A stretch of 64,000 bases of DNA. Source: Candidatus Gaiellasilicea maunaloa (GTDB lineage: Bacteria > Actinomycetota > Thermoleophilia > Gaiellales > Gaiellaceae). Below the pieces are notes generated by a model. The model was not told where the DNA came from. It did no database searches and saw nothing but the letters and a program-made list of their open reading frames with translations. The translations under genes and the position numbers were made by a program. The stretch spans positions 53,107 through 117,106 of the forward strand of contig JANDLU010000004.1 of assembly GCA_024330215.1 (NCBI GenBank). Reading direction: 5' to 3'. This document shows, one piece after another, positions 27,850-37,193 of the stretch (position 1 is its first letter; every line of letters starts with the position of its first letter).

Positions 27850-27858
27850 GACCGGTGT

Positions 27859-28077
27859 CTAGCCGCGGCGGGCGCCGCCGGCCTTCTCGAGCCGACGCTG
27901 GAAACGCTCGACCCGGCCGCCCTGATCCATCAGCTTCTGCTTGCCCGTGTAGAACGGGTGGCAGGCCGAGCAGATCTCGACGTGCAGCTCGGGACGGGTG
28001 GAGCGCGTCTCGAACTCGGCGCCGCAGGAGCAGCGGACGTGGGTGAGGACGTACTCGGGATGGATACCGGGCTTCAT
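27859..28077 (-). CDS. rpmE: 50S ribosomal protein L31
   Basis: Ribosomal protein L31, 72 residues, of the zinc-binding form. Its cysteines lie in [15 protein letters not shown] and [15 protein letters not shown]. The ATG overlaps the stop of the upstream PLP dehydratase gene as ATGA. The C-terminal tail ([17 protein letters not shown]) is normal. In many actinobacteria rpmE precedes prfA; here about 3 kb of other genes separate them. Confidence 0.97.
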   Translation of the reverse strand: MKPGIHPEYVLTHVRCSCGAEFETRSTRPELHVEICSACHPFYTGKQKLMDQGGRVERFQRRLEKAGGARRG

Positions 28078-29033
28078 CGCGAAGCCAGGATAGCAGAGGC
28101 CGTTTCAGCCACCACGTTTCCCCCCGAGACAACGAAGGCCAGCCCGGATCCGGTTACCTTGCCTGCCAGGATCGCCGCCGCGCCGAGCGCCGCGGCGGGC
28201 TCGCAGGCGAGCTTCGCCCGCGCGTAGAGGAAGCGGAACGCGGTCTCGATCTCCGCTTCCGAGACCAGCACGCTTTCGACCTCGTGTTCCCGCAGAAGCG
28301 CCAGCGCCTGCTCCCCGGCGAAAGGCGCGGAGAGCCCGTCCGCGATCGAATCGGGCTTTACCGGCACCGAGCGACCGGCCGCGAGCCCGCTGTGCACGGC
28401 GGTCGACCGCTCCGGCTCGACGGCGACGACGCGCCGGTCGGGAGCCGCGGCTGCGATTCCGGCGACGAGGCCCCCGCCGCCGGTCGGGACGAGGATCGTC
28501 TCGGTCTCGGGCGCGTCCTCGAGCAGCTCGAGCGCCACCGTTCCCGCGCCCGCCAGCACGACCGGATCGTCGAAGGGATGGACGAGCGTCCGCCCCGTCT
28601 CGGCGATCAGCACCGCCAGTCGCTCGAATGCAGCCGCCGGATCCACTGCCTCGAGGTCGACCCGGGCGCCGTAGCCGCGCGTGGCGTCGACCTTCGCCTC
28701 ACTCGCGCTCGCCCACATCACGACGAGGCAGTCGATTCCCTCCGCCGCGGCGCCCCAGGCGAGCGCCTGGGCATGGTTTCCGGCCGAGATCCCGATCACG
28801 CCGACCGCCTTCTCGTCGGCGGAGAGCGAGGCCAGCTTGTTGAGGACGCCGCGCACCTTGAACGAGCCCGTCTTCTGAAAGAGCTCCGCCTTGAGGACGA
28901 CGTCCTCGCCGAGGGTGCGCGATGTGAGGGTCGGCGTCCGGTGGACCCGGCCGCGGATCCGCTCGGCCGCCGCCAGCACGTCGTTCCGGGTGAGCAGCCC
29001 GCTGCCGATGCGCTCGATCCTAGTCTCGCTCAT
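28074..29033 (-). CDS. PLP-dependent threonine/serine dehydratase-like enzyme
   Basis: Fold-type II PLP enzyme of the threonine/serine dehydratase (IlvA/TdcB) type, 319 residues. The PLP lysine is in [12 protein letters not shown], the phosphate-binding loop is [13 protein letters not shown], and [14 protein letters not shown] is typical. There is no C-terminal ACT domain, so allosteric control by isoleucine is unlikely. The ATG at 29033 overlaps the 5' end assigned to the divergent DUF4389 gene; one of the two starts may be wrong. Its stop overlaps rpmE. Confidence 0.88.
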   Translation of the reverse strand: MSETRIERIGSGLLTRNDVLAAAERIRGRVHRTPTLTSRTLGEDVVLKAELFQKTGSFKVRGVLNKLASLSADEKAVGVIGISAGNHAQALAWGAAAEGIDCLVVMWASASEAKVDATRGYGARVDLEAVDPAAAFERLAVLIAETGRTLVHPFDDPVVLAGAGTVALELLEDAPETETILVPTGGGGLVAGIAAAAPDRRVVAVEPERSTAVHSGLAAGRSVPVKPDSIADGLSAPFAGEQALALLREHEVESVLVSEAEIETAFRFLYARAKLACEPAAALGAAAILAGKVTGSGLAFVVSGGNVVAETASAILASR

Positions 29034-30318
29034 ACTCAGGCACATCGACGCACCCGTCAGGCTCGTGGTCACCGACGATCTTCGCCGCTCGCGGCTCACC
29101 GTCTTCTTCCGGCTGCTCCTAGCGCTACCGCACATCGTCTGGATCGTGCTCTGGACGATCGTGGTGATACCGGCCGCGATCGCGACCTGGTTCGCAACCC
29201 TCGTCACCGGCCGGCCGCCGGCGGGTCTGCACGGCTTCCTCTCGGCGTACATCCGCTACGGCGCCCACCTCGCTGCCTACCTCTCACTCGCCGCGAATCC
29301 GTATCCGGGCTTCACGGGCGAGCCCGGCTATCCCGTCGATGTGGAGTTGCCGGAACCCGCACCCCAGCCGCGCTGGCAGACGGCGTTCCGACTCGTGCTC
29401 GCACTCCCGGCTCTGCTCGTCACCGCCGCGGTCGGCTCCGGCGGCGGAGGAGGTGGAGGCGGCCGCGGTGGGGGTGCGGATGCGGACTGGGGCTTCCTCC
29501 TCTCCGGCGGCGGCATCCTCGCCGTCTGCGCATTCCTCGGCTGGTTCGCCGCGCTCGCGCTCGGACGGATGCCGAACGGACTTCGCGATCTCGGCGCCTA
29601 CGGGATCGGCTACTCGGCGCAGGCCTACGCCTACCTCCTGCTCGTGACCGACCGCTACCCAAATGCCAACCCGGACGCTGCCGGCCCGCGCTGGTCGCTG
29701 CCGCCTCACGCGATCGATGTCGAGGTCGACGACGGCGGGAGACGCTCCCGGCTGACGGTGTTCTTCCGGCTGCTCCTCGCGCTGCCGCACTTCGTCTGGC
29801 TCACGCTCTGGAGCGTCGCGGCGTTCTTGGCCGCGGTCGCGAATTGGATCTATACCCTCGTTCGCGGGCGCTCTGCGGCGCCTTTGCATCGATTCCTCGC
29901 GGCGTACGTGCGCTACTCGGCGCATGTGACCGCATTCGCGACTCTCGTCGCCAACCGCTTTCCCGGCTTCACCGGACAGCCCGGCTACGCCGTCGACATC
30001 GCGATCGGGCCGGCAGATCGGCAGAGCCGGTGGGTGACCCTCTTCAGAACGATCCTCGTCGTTCCCGCGCTTCTCGTCTCCGGCGGGCTCTCGGCGGCGC
30101 TCGCGGTGATCGCCTTCCTCGGCTGGTTCGCGGCACTCGCGACGGGCCGGATGCCCGACGGACTGCGCCGGCTCGGCGTGATCGCCGTCCGCTATCTCGC
30201 CCAGACGAGCGCCTACTGGCTGATCGTGACCGACGACTATCCGTATGCGAGTCCGTCACTTCGGGCCGACGAGCCGATCGAGCCGGCCGCGGAGCTGCAC
30301 GGCGAGGCCGCCGCCTGA
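29008..30318 (+). CDS. DUF4389 protein with two tandem repeats
   Basis: Membrane protein of about 436 residues with two DUF4389 halves. Each half has RSRLTVFFRLLLALPH near its start, a GFTGxPGY turn and FLGWFAALATGRMPDGL-like sequence. The halves are joined after a Gly-rich loop (eight Gly in a row) near residue 145. The ATG at 29008 overlaps the start of the divergent dehydratase gene, so the true start may be a little downstream. Function is unknown. It is followed after 14 bases by an M48 protease. Confidence 0.75.
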   Translation: MRSILVSLILRHIDAPVRLVVTDDLRRSRLTVFFRLLLALPHIVWIVLWTIVVIPAAIATWFATLVTGRPPAGLHGFLSAYIRYGAHLAAYLSLAANPYPGFTGEPGYPVDVELPEPAPQPRWQTAFRLVLALPALLVTAAVGSGGGGGGGGRGGGADADWGFLLSGGGILAVCAFLGWFAALALGRMPNGLRDLGAYGIGYSAQAYAYLLLVTDRYPNANPDAAGPRWSLPPHAIDVEVDDGGRRSRLTVFFRLLLALPHFVWLTLWSVAAFLAAVANWIYTLVRGRSAAPLHRFLAAYVRYSAHVTAFATLVANRFPGFTGQPGYAVDIAIGPADRQSRWVTLFRTILVVPALLVSGGLSAALAVIAFLGWFAALATGRMPDGLRRLGVIAVRYLAQTSAYWLIVTDDYPYASPSLRADEPIEPAAELHGEAAA

Positions 30319-30332
30319 GCGGAGCTCGGCGG

Positions 30333-31514
30333 TTGCGCCTGCTCGGCCTACCCTTGCTTGCGACGGGGTGGGCTCTTGCCGCCTGGTCGCTCTGGCAGAC
30401 CCGGGTTCCGGACGGGCTCAGGCCCCCGAAGCTCGACACGGCACGGGTCTTCGAGGCGGCGTCGCTCGAGCGCGCCGAGACCTACGAGCGGTTCCTCCGC
30501 CTCGACTTCGTCGTGTCGCAGCTCGTCCTGCTCGTCGTGCTCGCGCTCTACGCCTGGCGCGGGGCGCGTTTCGCCCGCGAGTCGGCGGCGGGACGAATCG
30601 GTACGGGGATGCTCCTCGGGATGATCGGGCTCGCGCTCGTCTGGCTCTCGCAGGTGCCGTTCCGCCTCGCCGAGACCTGGTGGGATCGCCGCTACGACCA
30701 GACGGACGCCGGCTACGTGACGACCCTCTTCGAGAACTGGTTCGCACTCGGCGCCGAGTTTCTCTTCATCTCCCTGGCGCTCGTGATCGTGATGGCTCTG
30801 GCCGGCCGCTTTCCGCGCCGCTGGTGGATCGCGGCCGCACCGGTGTTCATCGGGCTCGCGGCGCTGTTCGCATTCGTCACGCCCTATCTCTTCCCGACCG
30901 AGCCGGCGGATGCGGCGGTGCAGGCAGACGCCAAACGCTTCGCGCGCGCCCAGGAGATCGAGCCGCCGCGGATCTCGGTTCAGGACGTCTCCGACTTCAC
31001 GGATGCGCCGAACGCCTTCGCCGCCGGCTTCGGGCCTACGAGACGCGTCGTCCTCTGGAGCTCACTCCTCGACGGGCGCTTCTCGGACGGAGAGGTGGAG
31101 GTCGTGCTGGCGCACGAGCTCGGCCACCACTCCGGCAACCACATCCTCGAGGGGCTCGCCTGGTACGCGCTCTTCGCGCTGCCCGGAACCTGGCTGATCG
31201 CGCTCGCGACGCGACGCCGCGGCGGGATGGGCCGCCCGGCCGCCGTGCCGATCTCGCTCTTCGTGCTCGTCGTTCTCCAGCTCGGGTCGTTGCCGCTCCA
31301 GAACGCAATCTCCCGGCACATGGAGGAGGAGGCCGACTGGGCGGCGCTCGAGACGACGCGCGACCCGGCTCGCGCCCGGGGTCTGTTCGAGAAGTTCACG
31401 ACGCTCGCGCTCGCCGACCCGGATCCGCCTTCCTGGGCGACCGCGCTCCTCGACAGCCACCCCCCGATCCTCGAGCGGATCGAGCTGGCGGAGGCCTGGC
31501 GGGCCAGGCGTTAG
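30333..31514 (+). CDS. M48-family membrane metalloprotease
   Basis: Zinc metallopeptidase related to HtpX/Ste24, about 393 residues, with four or five N-terminal helices before the catalytic domain. The active site is LAHELGHHSGNH, and the third zinc ligand is probably the Glu in HMEEEADWAALE. An NAFAAGFGPTRRVVLW stretch precedes it, as in the family. TTG at 30333 with GGAG upstream is the best start; no ATG or GTG is near. It is likely cotranscribed with the DUF4389 gene and may act in membrane protein quality control. Confidence 0.85.
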   Translation: MRLLGLPLLATGWALAAWSLWQTRVPDGLRPPKLDTARVFEAASLERAETYERFLRLDFVVSQLVLLVVLALYAWRGARFARESAAGRIGTGMLLGMIGLALVWLSQVPFRLAETWWDRRYDQTDAGYVTTLFENWFALGAEFLFISLALVIVMALAGRFPRRWWIAAAPVFIGLAALFAFVTPYLFPTEPADAAVQADAKRFARAQEIEPPRISVQDVSDFTDAPNAFAAGFGPTRRVVLWSSLLDGRFSDGEVEVVLAHELGHHSGNHILEGLAWYALFALPGTWLIALATRRRGGMGRPAAVPISLFVLVVLQLGSLPLQNAISRHMEEEADWAALETTRDPARARGLFEKFTTLALADPDPPSWATALLDSHPPILERIELAEAWRARR

Positions 31515-33220
31515 GTCAGCTTGTACTCGGGGCCGGAGCCGCCTTCGGGCGGGGTCAGCCGTCCACCCTTGGCGGTGATCGCGCCGCACTGAACGCAGTT
31601 CGAGGGCGCCAGGTTGACGGTCACGGTGCCGTCGCCGTCGGTGGCGCCCACCTCGTAGACCTGGGCGGGGCACATGCTCGCCCACAGCTCTGCGAGCTCA
31701 CGGGGCACCTGCCGCTCGATCCGGATGTGGTTCGGCTGGTCGTCGCGCGTGCGGTTACCGGAGAGGAAGACCGACGAGAGCTTGTCGAAGGTGAGCTTGC
31801 CGTCGGGTGTGGGGTAGCTCTTCGCCCGGTCGGTCCGCAGCAGCGAGTGCGCCGCATTCGGCTCCGAGTGGTAGTCCTGCGGCGGCAGCTTGCCCTTCGT
31901 GATCGTCATCGCGCTTGCGAAGGCGCCGCCGAGGTAGAAGCCCTTGTCGAAGACCTGGCGCATGTTCCGCACCTGACGCAGATCCTCGAGCACGTAGCTC
32001 GCACGAAGCTCCTCGTCGTAGGAGTCGAAGGCGCCGACGCGCGAGGGGCTCTCGCCGCGCTGGAGCGAGCGGAAGGCGGCCTCGGCGGCCATGATCCCCG
32101 ACTCGATCCCGTAATGGATCCCCTTCAGCGTCGGCACGTTGACAAGTCCGGCCCCCTCGCCGACGAGCAGCAGCCCCGGTGCGTGGAAGCGCTTCGGCAG
32201 CGCGTGGAAGCCGCCCTCCGTGATCGTCTTCGCACCCCAGCCCACCCGCTCGCCGCCGCTCAGGATCTTTCGTACCAGCCTGTGCGTCTTGAACTCCTGG
32301 AGTACGTCGTGCACCGAGAACTCGATGTCGCGGTACTCGAGTCCGGCGACGAAGCCGAGCGAGACGTGGTCGTCGCCCATCGGGTAGACGAAGGAGCCGC
32401 CGAACTCGCCGTAGCGCGCGCGCTTGCGCAGCGGCCAGCCCATCGTGTGAACGATGTGCCCGAGCGGCCTCTCGACCTTCCAGACCTCCTTGACCCCGAG
32501 CGCCCAGACCTGCGGGTCGCTCCCCTCGAGGCCGAAGCGGGAGATCGCAGCGCCGGTCAGATGGCCCTGTGTTCCCTCGGCGAGCACGGTCACCCTGGCG
32601 ACGATGTCGGAGCCGGGCTCGAAGTTGCCGAGCTCCTGCCCCTCGCGGCCGCGGCCCTTGTCGCCGGTGCGGATCCCCTGGACTCGACCGTCGGCGACGA
32701 GCAGCTTCTGCGCGTCGGTCTCGGGCAGGATCGCGGCGCCGATCGCCTCTGCCTGCTCTCCGAGGAAGCGGCCGAGCTGGGCAACCGAGACGAGCATGTT
32801 CGTGTGGTTGCGCATGGTCGGCGGTGGCGGAATCCTGGTCGCCGTCCCCTTCGAGAGGACATAGACGGCCTCGCCATGGACGTCGCCGTAGCTCGGGACC
32901 TGCTCGAGCTGCTCGGGCCTTCCCTTGAAGAGCCGCCGTAGCGCCCGCGGGTTGACGACGGCGCCGGAGAGAAGGTGCGAGCCGGGCTGCTTCCCCTTCT
33001 CGACCACCGCGACCGGAACGTCGCCCAGGCGCTCAGCCGTGTCGGGCGAGTCCTCCAAGAGCTGGCCGAGCCTGATCGCACAGGCGAGCCCGGCCGGGCC
33101 GGCACCGACGATCAGCACCCCGACCTCGATCCGCTCGTCGACCGGGTCGGTCGGCGGCGCGATCGCCTCGGCCGGGGAGAACGGCGGCGGATAGTCCGCC
33201 GGGACGATTCCTCGGCTCAT
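31511..33220 (-). CDS. Electron transfer flavoprotein-quinone oxidoreductase
   Basis: ETF:quinone oxidoreductase, 569 residues, passing electrons from reduced ETF to the quinone pool. FAD is bound by VLIVGAGPAGLACAI; the membrane-docking and quinone region lies mid-protein. The C-terminal ferredoxin-like part has CPAQVYEV and NCVQCGAITAKG. The usual ETF-QO carries NCxxCxxC here, and the last Cys is replaced by Ile, leaving three visible cluster ligands. It overlaps etfA (ATGA). The etfB-etfA-ETF-QO order serves the acyl-CoA dehydrogenase at 39946. Confidence 0.92.
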   Translation of the reverse strand: MSRGIVPADYPPPFSPAEAIAPPTDPVDERIEVGVLIVGAGPAGLACAIRLGQLLEDSPDTAERLGDVPVAVVEKGKQPGSHLLSGAVVNPRALRRLFKGRPEQLEQVPSYGDVHGEAVYVLSKGTATRIPPPPTMRNHTNMLVSVAQLGRFLGEQAEAIGAAILPETDAQKLLVADGRVQGIRTGDKGRGREGQELGNFEPGSDIVARVTVLAEGTQGHLTGAAISRFGLEGSDPQVWALGVKEVWKVERPLGHIVHTMGWPLRKRARYGEFGGSFVYPMGDDHVSLGFVAGLEYRDIEFSVHDVLQEFKTHRLVRKILSGGERVGWGAKTITEGGFHALPKRFHAPGLLLVGEGAGLVNVPTLKGIHYGIESGIMAAEAAFRSLQRGESPSRVGAFDSYDEELRASYVLEDLRQVRNMRQVFDKGFYLGGAFASAMTITKGKLPPQDYHSEPNAAHSLLRTDRAKSYPTPDGKLTFDKLSSVFLSGNRTRDDQPNHIRIERQVPRELAELWASMCPAQVYEVGATDGDGTVTVNLAPSNCVQCGAITAKGGRLTPPEGGSGPEYKLT

Positions 33221-34191
33221 CCTTTCCTGGCCCGCACGAGCTCGGTCAGCTTCGGCACGATCGCGTGCAGGTCGCCGACGATCCCGAGATCGGCGAACTC
33301 GAAGATCGGCGCATTCGGATCCTTGTTGATCGCGACGATCACCTTCGAGCTCTGCATCCCGACCTTGTGCTGGATCGCGCCCGAGATCCCGCAGGCGACG
33401 TAGAGCCCCGGCGAGACGTTCTTGCCCGTTTGCCCGACCTGGGCGGAGTACGGATACCAGCCCGCGTCGACGACGGCGCGCGTCGCGGCGACCGCGCCGC
33501 CGAGAGCCTTCGCCAGCTCCTCGATCATCCCGAAGCCCTCCGGCGCGCCGAGCCCCCTACCGCCGGCGACGATGATGTCGGCGTCCTCGATCGAGGGTCC
33601 GCTCGACTCCTCGTGGGCCTGCTCGAGCATCTCCGCGGCCAGCGAGTGATCCTGGAAGCGAATCTCGACCCTCTCGACGGTTGCCGTGCCGCCGCTCTCG
33701 ACCGGGTCCGCGATCCCCGCCCGAAAGAGGGCGAGGCGCGGGGTGGAGATCCAGCCGACGTCGACGAGGACGGAGTCGCCGAGCGCGGACTGCTTGCCGA
33801 CGACCGTGCCGTCTTGCGAGGCGATGTCCACGAGCTGCCAGTTCAGCCCGGCGTCGAGCCGCGCCGCCAGGCCGGCTGCGATGTCCGCCGAGAGGATCGA
33901 CTGGGCGAAGAGGACGGTCTCGATCCCCTTGTCCTGCACGAGCTGGGCGATCGCATCGACGCGTGGCTGCGGCAGCGGCGCCTCGAGCTTCGGGTCATCG
34001 GCGACGTAGACCGTGCTCGCGCCGTAGCGACCGGCCTCGGCGGCGAGCTCCTCGACTCCGGAGCCGAGCACGACCGCGGCGACGTCTTCTCCGAGCTGCG
34101 ACGCTTTCGCGAGGATCCCGAGCGAGCCCTGCTGCAGCTCGCCCTCCCCACTCTCGGAGAAATGGTGCTCGAGAAAGACGAGGGCGGTCAT
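33217..34191 (-). CDS. etfA: Electron transfer flavoprotein alpha subunit
   Basis: ETF alpha subunit, 324 residues. The C-terminal FAD domain carries GGRGLGAPEGFGMIEEL, VGQTGKNVSPGLYVACGISG and INKDPNAPIFEFADLGIVGD, all diagnostic. With EtfB it takes electrons from acyl-CoA dehydrogenases. It overlaps etfB upstream and the ETF-QO gene downstream by four bases each. Confidence 0.96.
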   Translation of the reverse strand: MTALVFLEHHFSESGEGELQQGSLGILAKASQLGEDVAAVVLGSGVEELAAEAGRYGASTVYVADDPKLEAPLPQPRVDAIAQLVQDKGIETVLFAQSILSADIAAGLAARLDAGLNWQLVDIASQDGTVVGKQSALGDSVLVDVGWISTPRLALFRAGIADPVESGGTATVERVEIRFQDHSLAAEMLEQAHEESSGPSIEDADIIVAGGRGLGAPEGFGMIEELAKALGGAVAATRAVVDAGWYPYSAQVGQTGKNVSPGLYVACGISGAIQHKVGMQSSKVIVAINKDPNAPIFEFADLGIVGDLHAIVPKLTELVRARKG

Positions 34192-34976
34192 ACGAGCCGC
34201 TTCTCCGCCAGGAACTCGACGATCTTCTCGGCGCCCGTCCCATCGTCCTCGAGCTTCCGGGTCTCGCCGCGCGGGGGCGGATCCGAGAGCGCCAGCACCT
34301 CGGTGCGCGAGCCGCTCGCCCCGGCGCGTTCGGCCTCGATCTCGAGGTCCGCGAGCGAGAGGACGTCCTGCTGCTTGCGCTTCGCGCCCATGATCCCCTT
34401 CAGCGAGGGGTAGCGCGGCTCGTTGATCGAGTCCGCGACCGCGACCACGGCCGGCAGCGGCGCTCGGATCACGTCGTAGCCGAACTCCGTCTGCCGCTTG
34501 CCCGTGACCGCGCCGCCCTCGAGCGTCAGCTCCGCGACCTGCGAGATCAGCGGCAGCCGCAGCCGCTCGGCCACAGCCGCCCAGAGCACGGCCCCATCGG
34601 AGTCGGAGGCCTGCTGGCCGAAGAGGACGAGGTCGGCGCCTTCACGCTCGAGCGCCTTCGCCAGGAGCGAGCTCGTGGCCACCAGGTCGGATCCGGCCGC
34701 ATCGGGGTCGGAGACGAGGAGCACGCGATCGGCTCCCATCGCGAGCGCCTTGCGCAGCGAGTCGATCGCCTTCTCGGGGCCGAGCGAGACGAGCACCACT
34801 TCGCCCTCAGCGCCATCGCCTGTGGCGTCCCTGATCCGGAGCGCCTCCTCGACGGCGTTTGCGTCGACGGGATTCAGCGAGCCCTCGCCGGAGCGGTCGA
34901 GCCGCTTCGTCCCCGGATCGATCCGCTTCGTCACGGCGGCGTCCGGAACGTGCTTCACGCAAACGGCGATCTTCAT
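34188..34976 (-). CDS. etfB: Electron transfer flavoprotein beta subunit
   Basis: ETF beta subunit, 262 residues, which binds AMP and docks to EtfA. MKIAVCVKHVPDAAVTKRID at the N-terminus and the ALAMGADRVLLVSD / KRQTEFGYDVIRAPLPAVVAV regions are typical. First gene of the etfB-etfA-ETF-QO operon, with TAGAGT nine bases before the ATG. Confidence 0.96.
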   Translation of the reverse strand: MKIAVCVKHVPDAAVTKRIDPGTKRLDRSGEGSLNPVDANAVEEALRIRDATGDGAEGEVVLVSLGPEKAIDSLRKALAMGADRVLLVSDPDAAGSDLVATSSLLAKALEREGADLVLFGQQASDSDGAVLWAAVAERLRLPLISQVAELTLEGGAVTGKRQTEFGYDVIRAPLPAVVAVADSINEPRYPSLKGIMGAKRKQQDVLSLADLEIEAERAGASGSRTEVLALSDPPPRGETRKLEDDGTGAEKIVEFLAEKRLV

Positions 34977-34985
34977 CCGGGCGAG

Positions 34986-34991
34986 ACTCTA
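34986..34991 (-). promoter_or_regulatory. -10 element of the etf operon
   Basis: TAGAGT on the minus strand, nine bases before the etfB ATG, with no Shine-Dalgarno sequence between. A CCTCCGG / CCGGAGG hairpin (35012-35035) stands further upstream between the divergent etfB and M23 genes and could be an operator. Confidence 0.45.
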
Positions 34992-35111
34992 ACGACGACG
35001 CGGTCGGCAGCCCTCCGGGTACGGGCGGCCGGAGGCGATTTGACCCTTTTGACGCAGGATTGTTCTGCCGATGGTGCTAGTCTTGCGCACTTCGAGCGCG
35101 AACCGGAACTC

Positions 35112-36023
35112 GTGACAGCGCACCGGACTTCAGCCCGAGGAACCTTTTTCCTCACCTTCGCAGCCCTTTTCTCCCTGGGTTTGGCGACTGCCTCCAGTCA
35201 GGCCGCGCCATCCGGAAAGGTGCCACGCCTCGTCTTCCCGATCCTCGGCGAGGCGGCCTGGACGGACGACTTCGGCGACGCCCGCGGTCAGGGCTCGCAC
35301 GAGGGGAACGACCTGCTGGCCCCGCGCCGGGCGCTCGCGCTCGCCGCCGAGGCGGGGCGGATCAAGTTCTGGACGACCTCTGAACGCGCCGGCTGCATGC
35401 TCTATCTCGAGGGCGCGAGCGGCACCCAGTACCTCTACGTCCACCTCAACAACGACCTCACGGACGAGAACGACAACCGCGGCAACTGCGTGCCGGGAGT
35501 GTCGTACGCCGAGGGGCTCGCGAGTGGCGACAAGGTCGCCGCGGGCGAGCCGATCGGGTTCGTCGGCGACTCGGGCGACGCGGACGGGATCAGCCCGCAC
35601 CTCCACTTCGAGGTGCACCCGGACCGCGGCGGCGCCACGAATCCGTTCCCGCATCTGAAGCGGGCGAGCCGGCTTCTCTTTGCGGCGACGCAGGGCTCGA
35701 CGTTCACCGCCGCCCTGACCGGCAAGGTCGTCACCGCCGCGGGCGAGGAGATCCAGGTGGCTGTCGAGCAGGTCCGCTGGTGGCCGGGCGGACGCAAGGC
35801 GAAGCAGGCCGGCCAGAAGCTGAGCGTGGCCGTTCCCGAGACGGCCTCCGTCGAGGGCCTCGCGACCGCTCCCGGCGGACTTGCCTATCCGACGATCGAT
35901 CTGCTCCTGCGCGGCAGCACCGTCACGGTGTGGACGGCGCCGGCAAAGGTCACGCTCGCCGCCCAGATCGGCGGCCGGGGCGCCCTCTCCGCGGCCCGCG
36001 TCGTGCTCAAGCGCGCCAGCTAG
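35112..36023 (+). CDS. Secreted M23-family peptidase-like protein
   Basis: Probable cell-wall peptidase (LytM/M23 fold), 303 residues. A signal peptide runs from GTG 35112 to about residue 31 (FAALFSLGLATASSQAA). Metal ligands are likely the His in GSHEGNDLLAP and HLHFEVHP near residue 174; the usual HxxxD of the first site is seen as SHEGND. The C-terminal 100 residues are beta-rich without a clear motif. The gene ends in a 24-bp tandem duplication. A TAGTCT box lies about 25 bases upstream of the GTG. Confidence 0.78.
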   Translation: MTAHRTSARGTFFLTFAALFSLGLATASSQAAPSGKVPRLVFPILGEAAWTDDFGDARGQGSHEGNDLLAPRRALALAAEAGRIKFWTTSERAGCMLYLEGASGTQYLYVHLNNDLTDENDNRGNCVPGVSYAEGLASGDKVAAGEPIGFVGDSGDADGISPHLHFEVHPDRGGATNPFPHLKRASRLLFAATQGSTFTAALTGKVVTAAGEEIQVAVEQVRWWPGGRKAKQAGQKLSVAVPETASVEGLATAPGGLAYPTIDLLLRGSTVTVWTAPAKVTLAAQIGGRGALSAARVVLKRAS

Positions 36024-36047
36024 TCCGTGCTCAAGCGCGCCAGCTAG
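36002..36047. repeat. 22-bp direct duplication at the end of the M23 gene
   Basis: The last 22 bases of the M23 gene, including its TAG stop, are repeated once at 36026-36047 (period 24). The second copy overlaps the end of the convergent B12-domain gene. It looks like a recent slippage duplication. Confidence 0.8.
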
Positions 36048-36439
36048 GCCGGGATCTTCGCGCGCAGGAAGTCGACGATCTCGGCCGTCGGTGCGCCCGG
36101 GGTGAAGACCGCCGAGACGCCCTGCTTCTCGAGCTCCGCCGCATCGTCACCCGGGATCGTCCCGCCGACGACGACGAGCACGTCCTCGACGCCGTTCTCC
36201 TTCAGGCCGGCGAGGATCCGCGGCACGAGCGTCATGTGGGCGCCGGAGAGGATCGAGATCCCGACGGCGTCCGCGTCCTCCTGGATCGCGGTCTCGACGA
36301 TCTGCTCCGGCGTCTGGTGGAGGCCGGTGTAGATCACCTCCATCCCGGCGTCCCGCAGAGCCCGCGCGATGATCTTCGCGCCCCGGTCGTGACCGTCCAG
36401 CCCTGGCTTCGCGATCACCACTCTGATCTTCCGGGCCAT
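36044..36439 (-). CDS. B12-binding subunit of an acyl-CoA mutase (IcmB-like)
   Basis: Stand-alone cobalamin-binding domain, 131 residues. [19 protein letters not shown] holds the DxHxxG motif whose His ligates cobalt; GISILSGAH and [11 protein letters not shown] are the SxL and GG motifs. It corresponds to the C-terminal domain of methylmalonyl-CoA mutase or to IcmB. The large catalytic subunit lies at 37194-38861, separated by a plus-strand metallo-hydrolase gene. Together they should form a split, AdoCbl-dependent mutase. Confidence 0.93.
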   Translation of the reverse strand: MARKIRVVIAKPGLDGHDRGAKIIARALRDAGMEVIYTGLHQTPEQIVETAIQEDADAVGISILSGAHMTLVPRILAGLKENGVEDVLVVVGGTIPGDDAAELEKQGVSAVFTPGAPTAEIVDFLRAKIPA

Positions 36440-36449
36440 GGCATCGGCA

Positions 36450-36455
36450 AGTATA
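36450..36455 (-). promoter_or_regulatory. -10-like element of the IcmB-like gene
   Basis: TATACT on the minus strand, ten bases before the ATG at 36439. It overlaps the ATG of the divergent gene at 36455, so the two divergent starts are only 15 bases apart. Confidence 0.4.
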
Positions 36456-37183
36456 TGACCGTGCGGCTCGACATCATCGGCTCGTCACCGGCCTGGCCGA
36501 ACCCCGGCGGCGCCTGCTCGGGGTACCTCGTCGAGGGTCGCCTGCTGCTCGACTGCGGGCCCGGCGTGCTCGCGAAGCTGCGCGAGCGTCCGGGAACCGA
36601 CGGCTGGCCGGACGTCGAGGCGATCGCGATCACGCACCTCCATCTCGACCACTGGGGAGACCTCGTGCCCTGGGTGTGGGGCTCCCTCTTCGGCCCCGGC
36701 GCCGAGCACCCGAAACCCGAGCTACGACTCCCTCCAGGCGCGCGCGCCGCGCTGCTCCCGATCCTCGCGCAGCTCGGCGGCGAGGACATGCTCGAGCGCG
36801 CCTTCGAGGTCGACGAGTACGAGTCCGGACGCCCGTTCGAGCTGGCGGGCCTGACGCTGACGGCCCTGCCCGTCGTCCACTACACGATTCCGGCTTTCGG
36901 GTTTCGCGTCGTAGGCGAGCGGACGCTCGCCTACTCGGGCGACACGGGGCCGTGCAATGAGCTCCTCGAGCTTGCACAGGGAGCAGATCTCTTCCTCTGC
37001 GAGGCGACGCTGGACGACCCCGACTCGGACGGACCGCGGCGAGGCCATCTCTCGGCGGACGAGGCGCGCGCAGCCGGCGGCGGATCCGGCACGAGACGGC
37101 TCGTGCTCACGCATCGACCGGACGAGCGCACCGCCCCGCCTGGTATCGAGCTCGCACACGACGGGCTGGAGCTGAGCTTCTAG
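36455..37183 (+). CDS. Metallo-beta-lactamase-fold hydrolase
   Basis: MBL-fold protein, 242 residues. Zinc ligands are seen in [10 protein letters not shown] (HxHxDH), YSGDTGPC (Asp) and [10 protein letters not shown] (His). Layout resembles RNase Z-like or phosphodiesterase-like MBL proteins, but there is no exosite that fixes the substrate. It is transcribed between the two mutase subunit genes and opposite to them. Confidence 0.82.
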   Translation: MTVRLDIIGSSPAWPNPGGACSGYLVEGRLLLDCGPGVLAKLRERPGTDGWPDVEAIAITHLHLDHWGDLVPWVWGSLFGPGAEHPKPELRLPPGARAALLPILAQLGGEDMLERAFEVDEYESGRPFELAGLTLTALPVVHYTIPAFGFRVVGERTLAYSGDTGPCNELLELAQGADLFLCEATLDDPDSDGPRRGHLSADEARAAGGGSGTRRLVLTHRPDERTAPPGIELAHDGLELSF

Positions 37184-37193
37184 CGCTTCTAGC

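Noticed and set aside
28284..31514. Long open frame of 1076 codons on the plus strand
   Set aside because: Only the part after about 30333 has protease homology. The earlier part is antisense to the dehydratase and out of frame with the DUF4389 gene, a common effect of high GC.
34981..35111. Cyclic-di-AMP (ydaO-type) riboswitch before the M23 peptidase gene
   Set aside because: Such riboswitches often precede wall hydrolases in actinobacteria, but the conserved core motifs are absent and the leader is too short.
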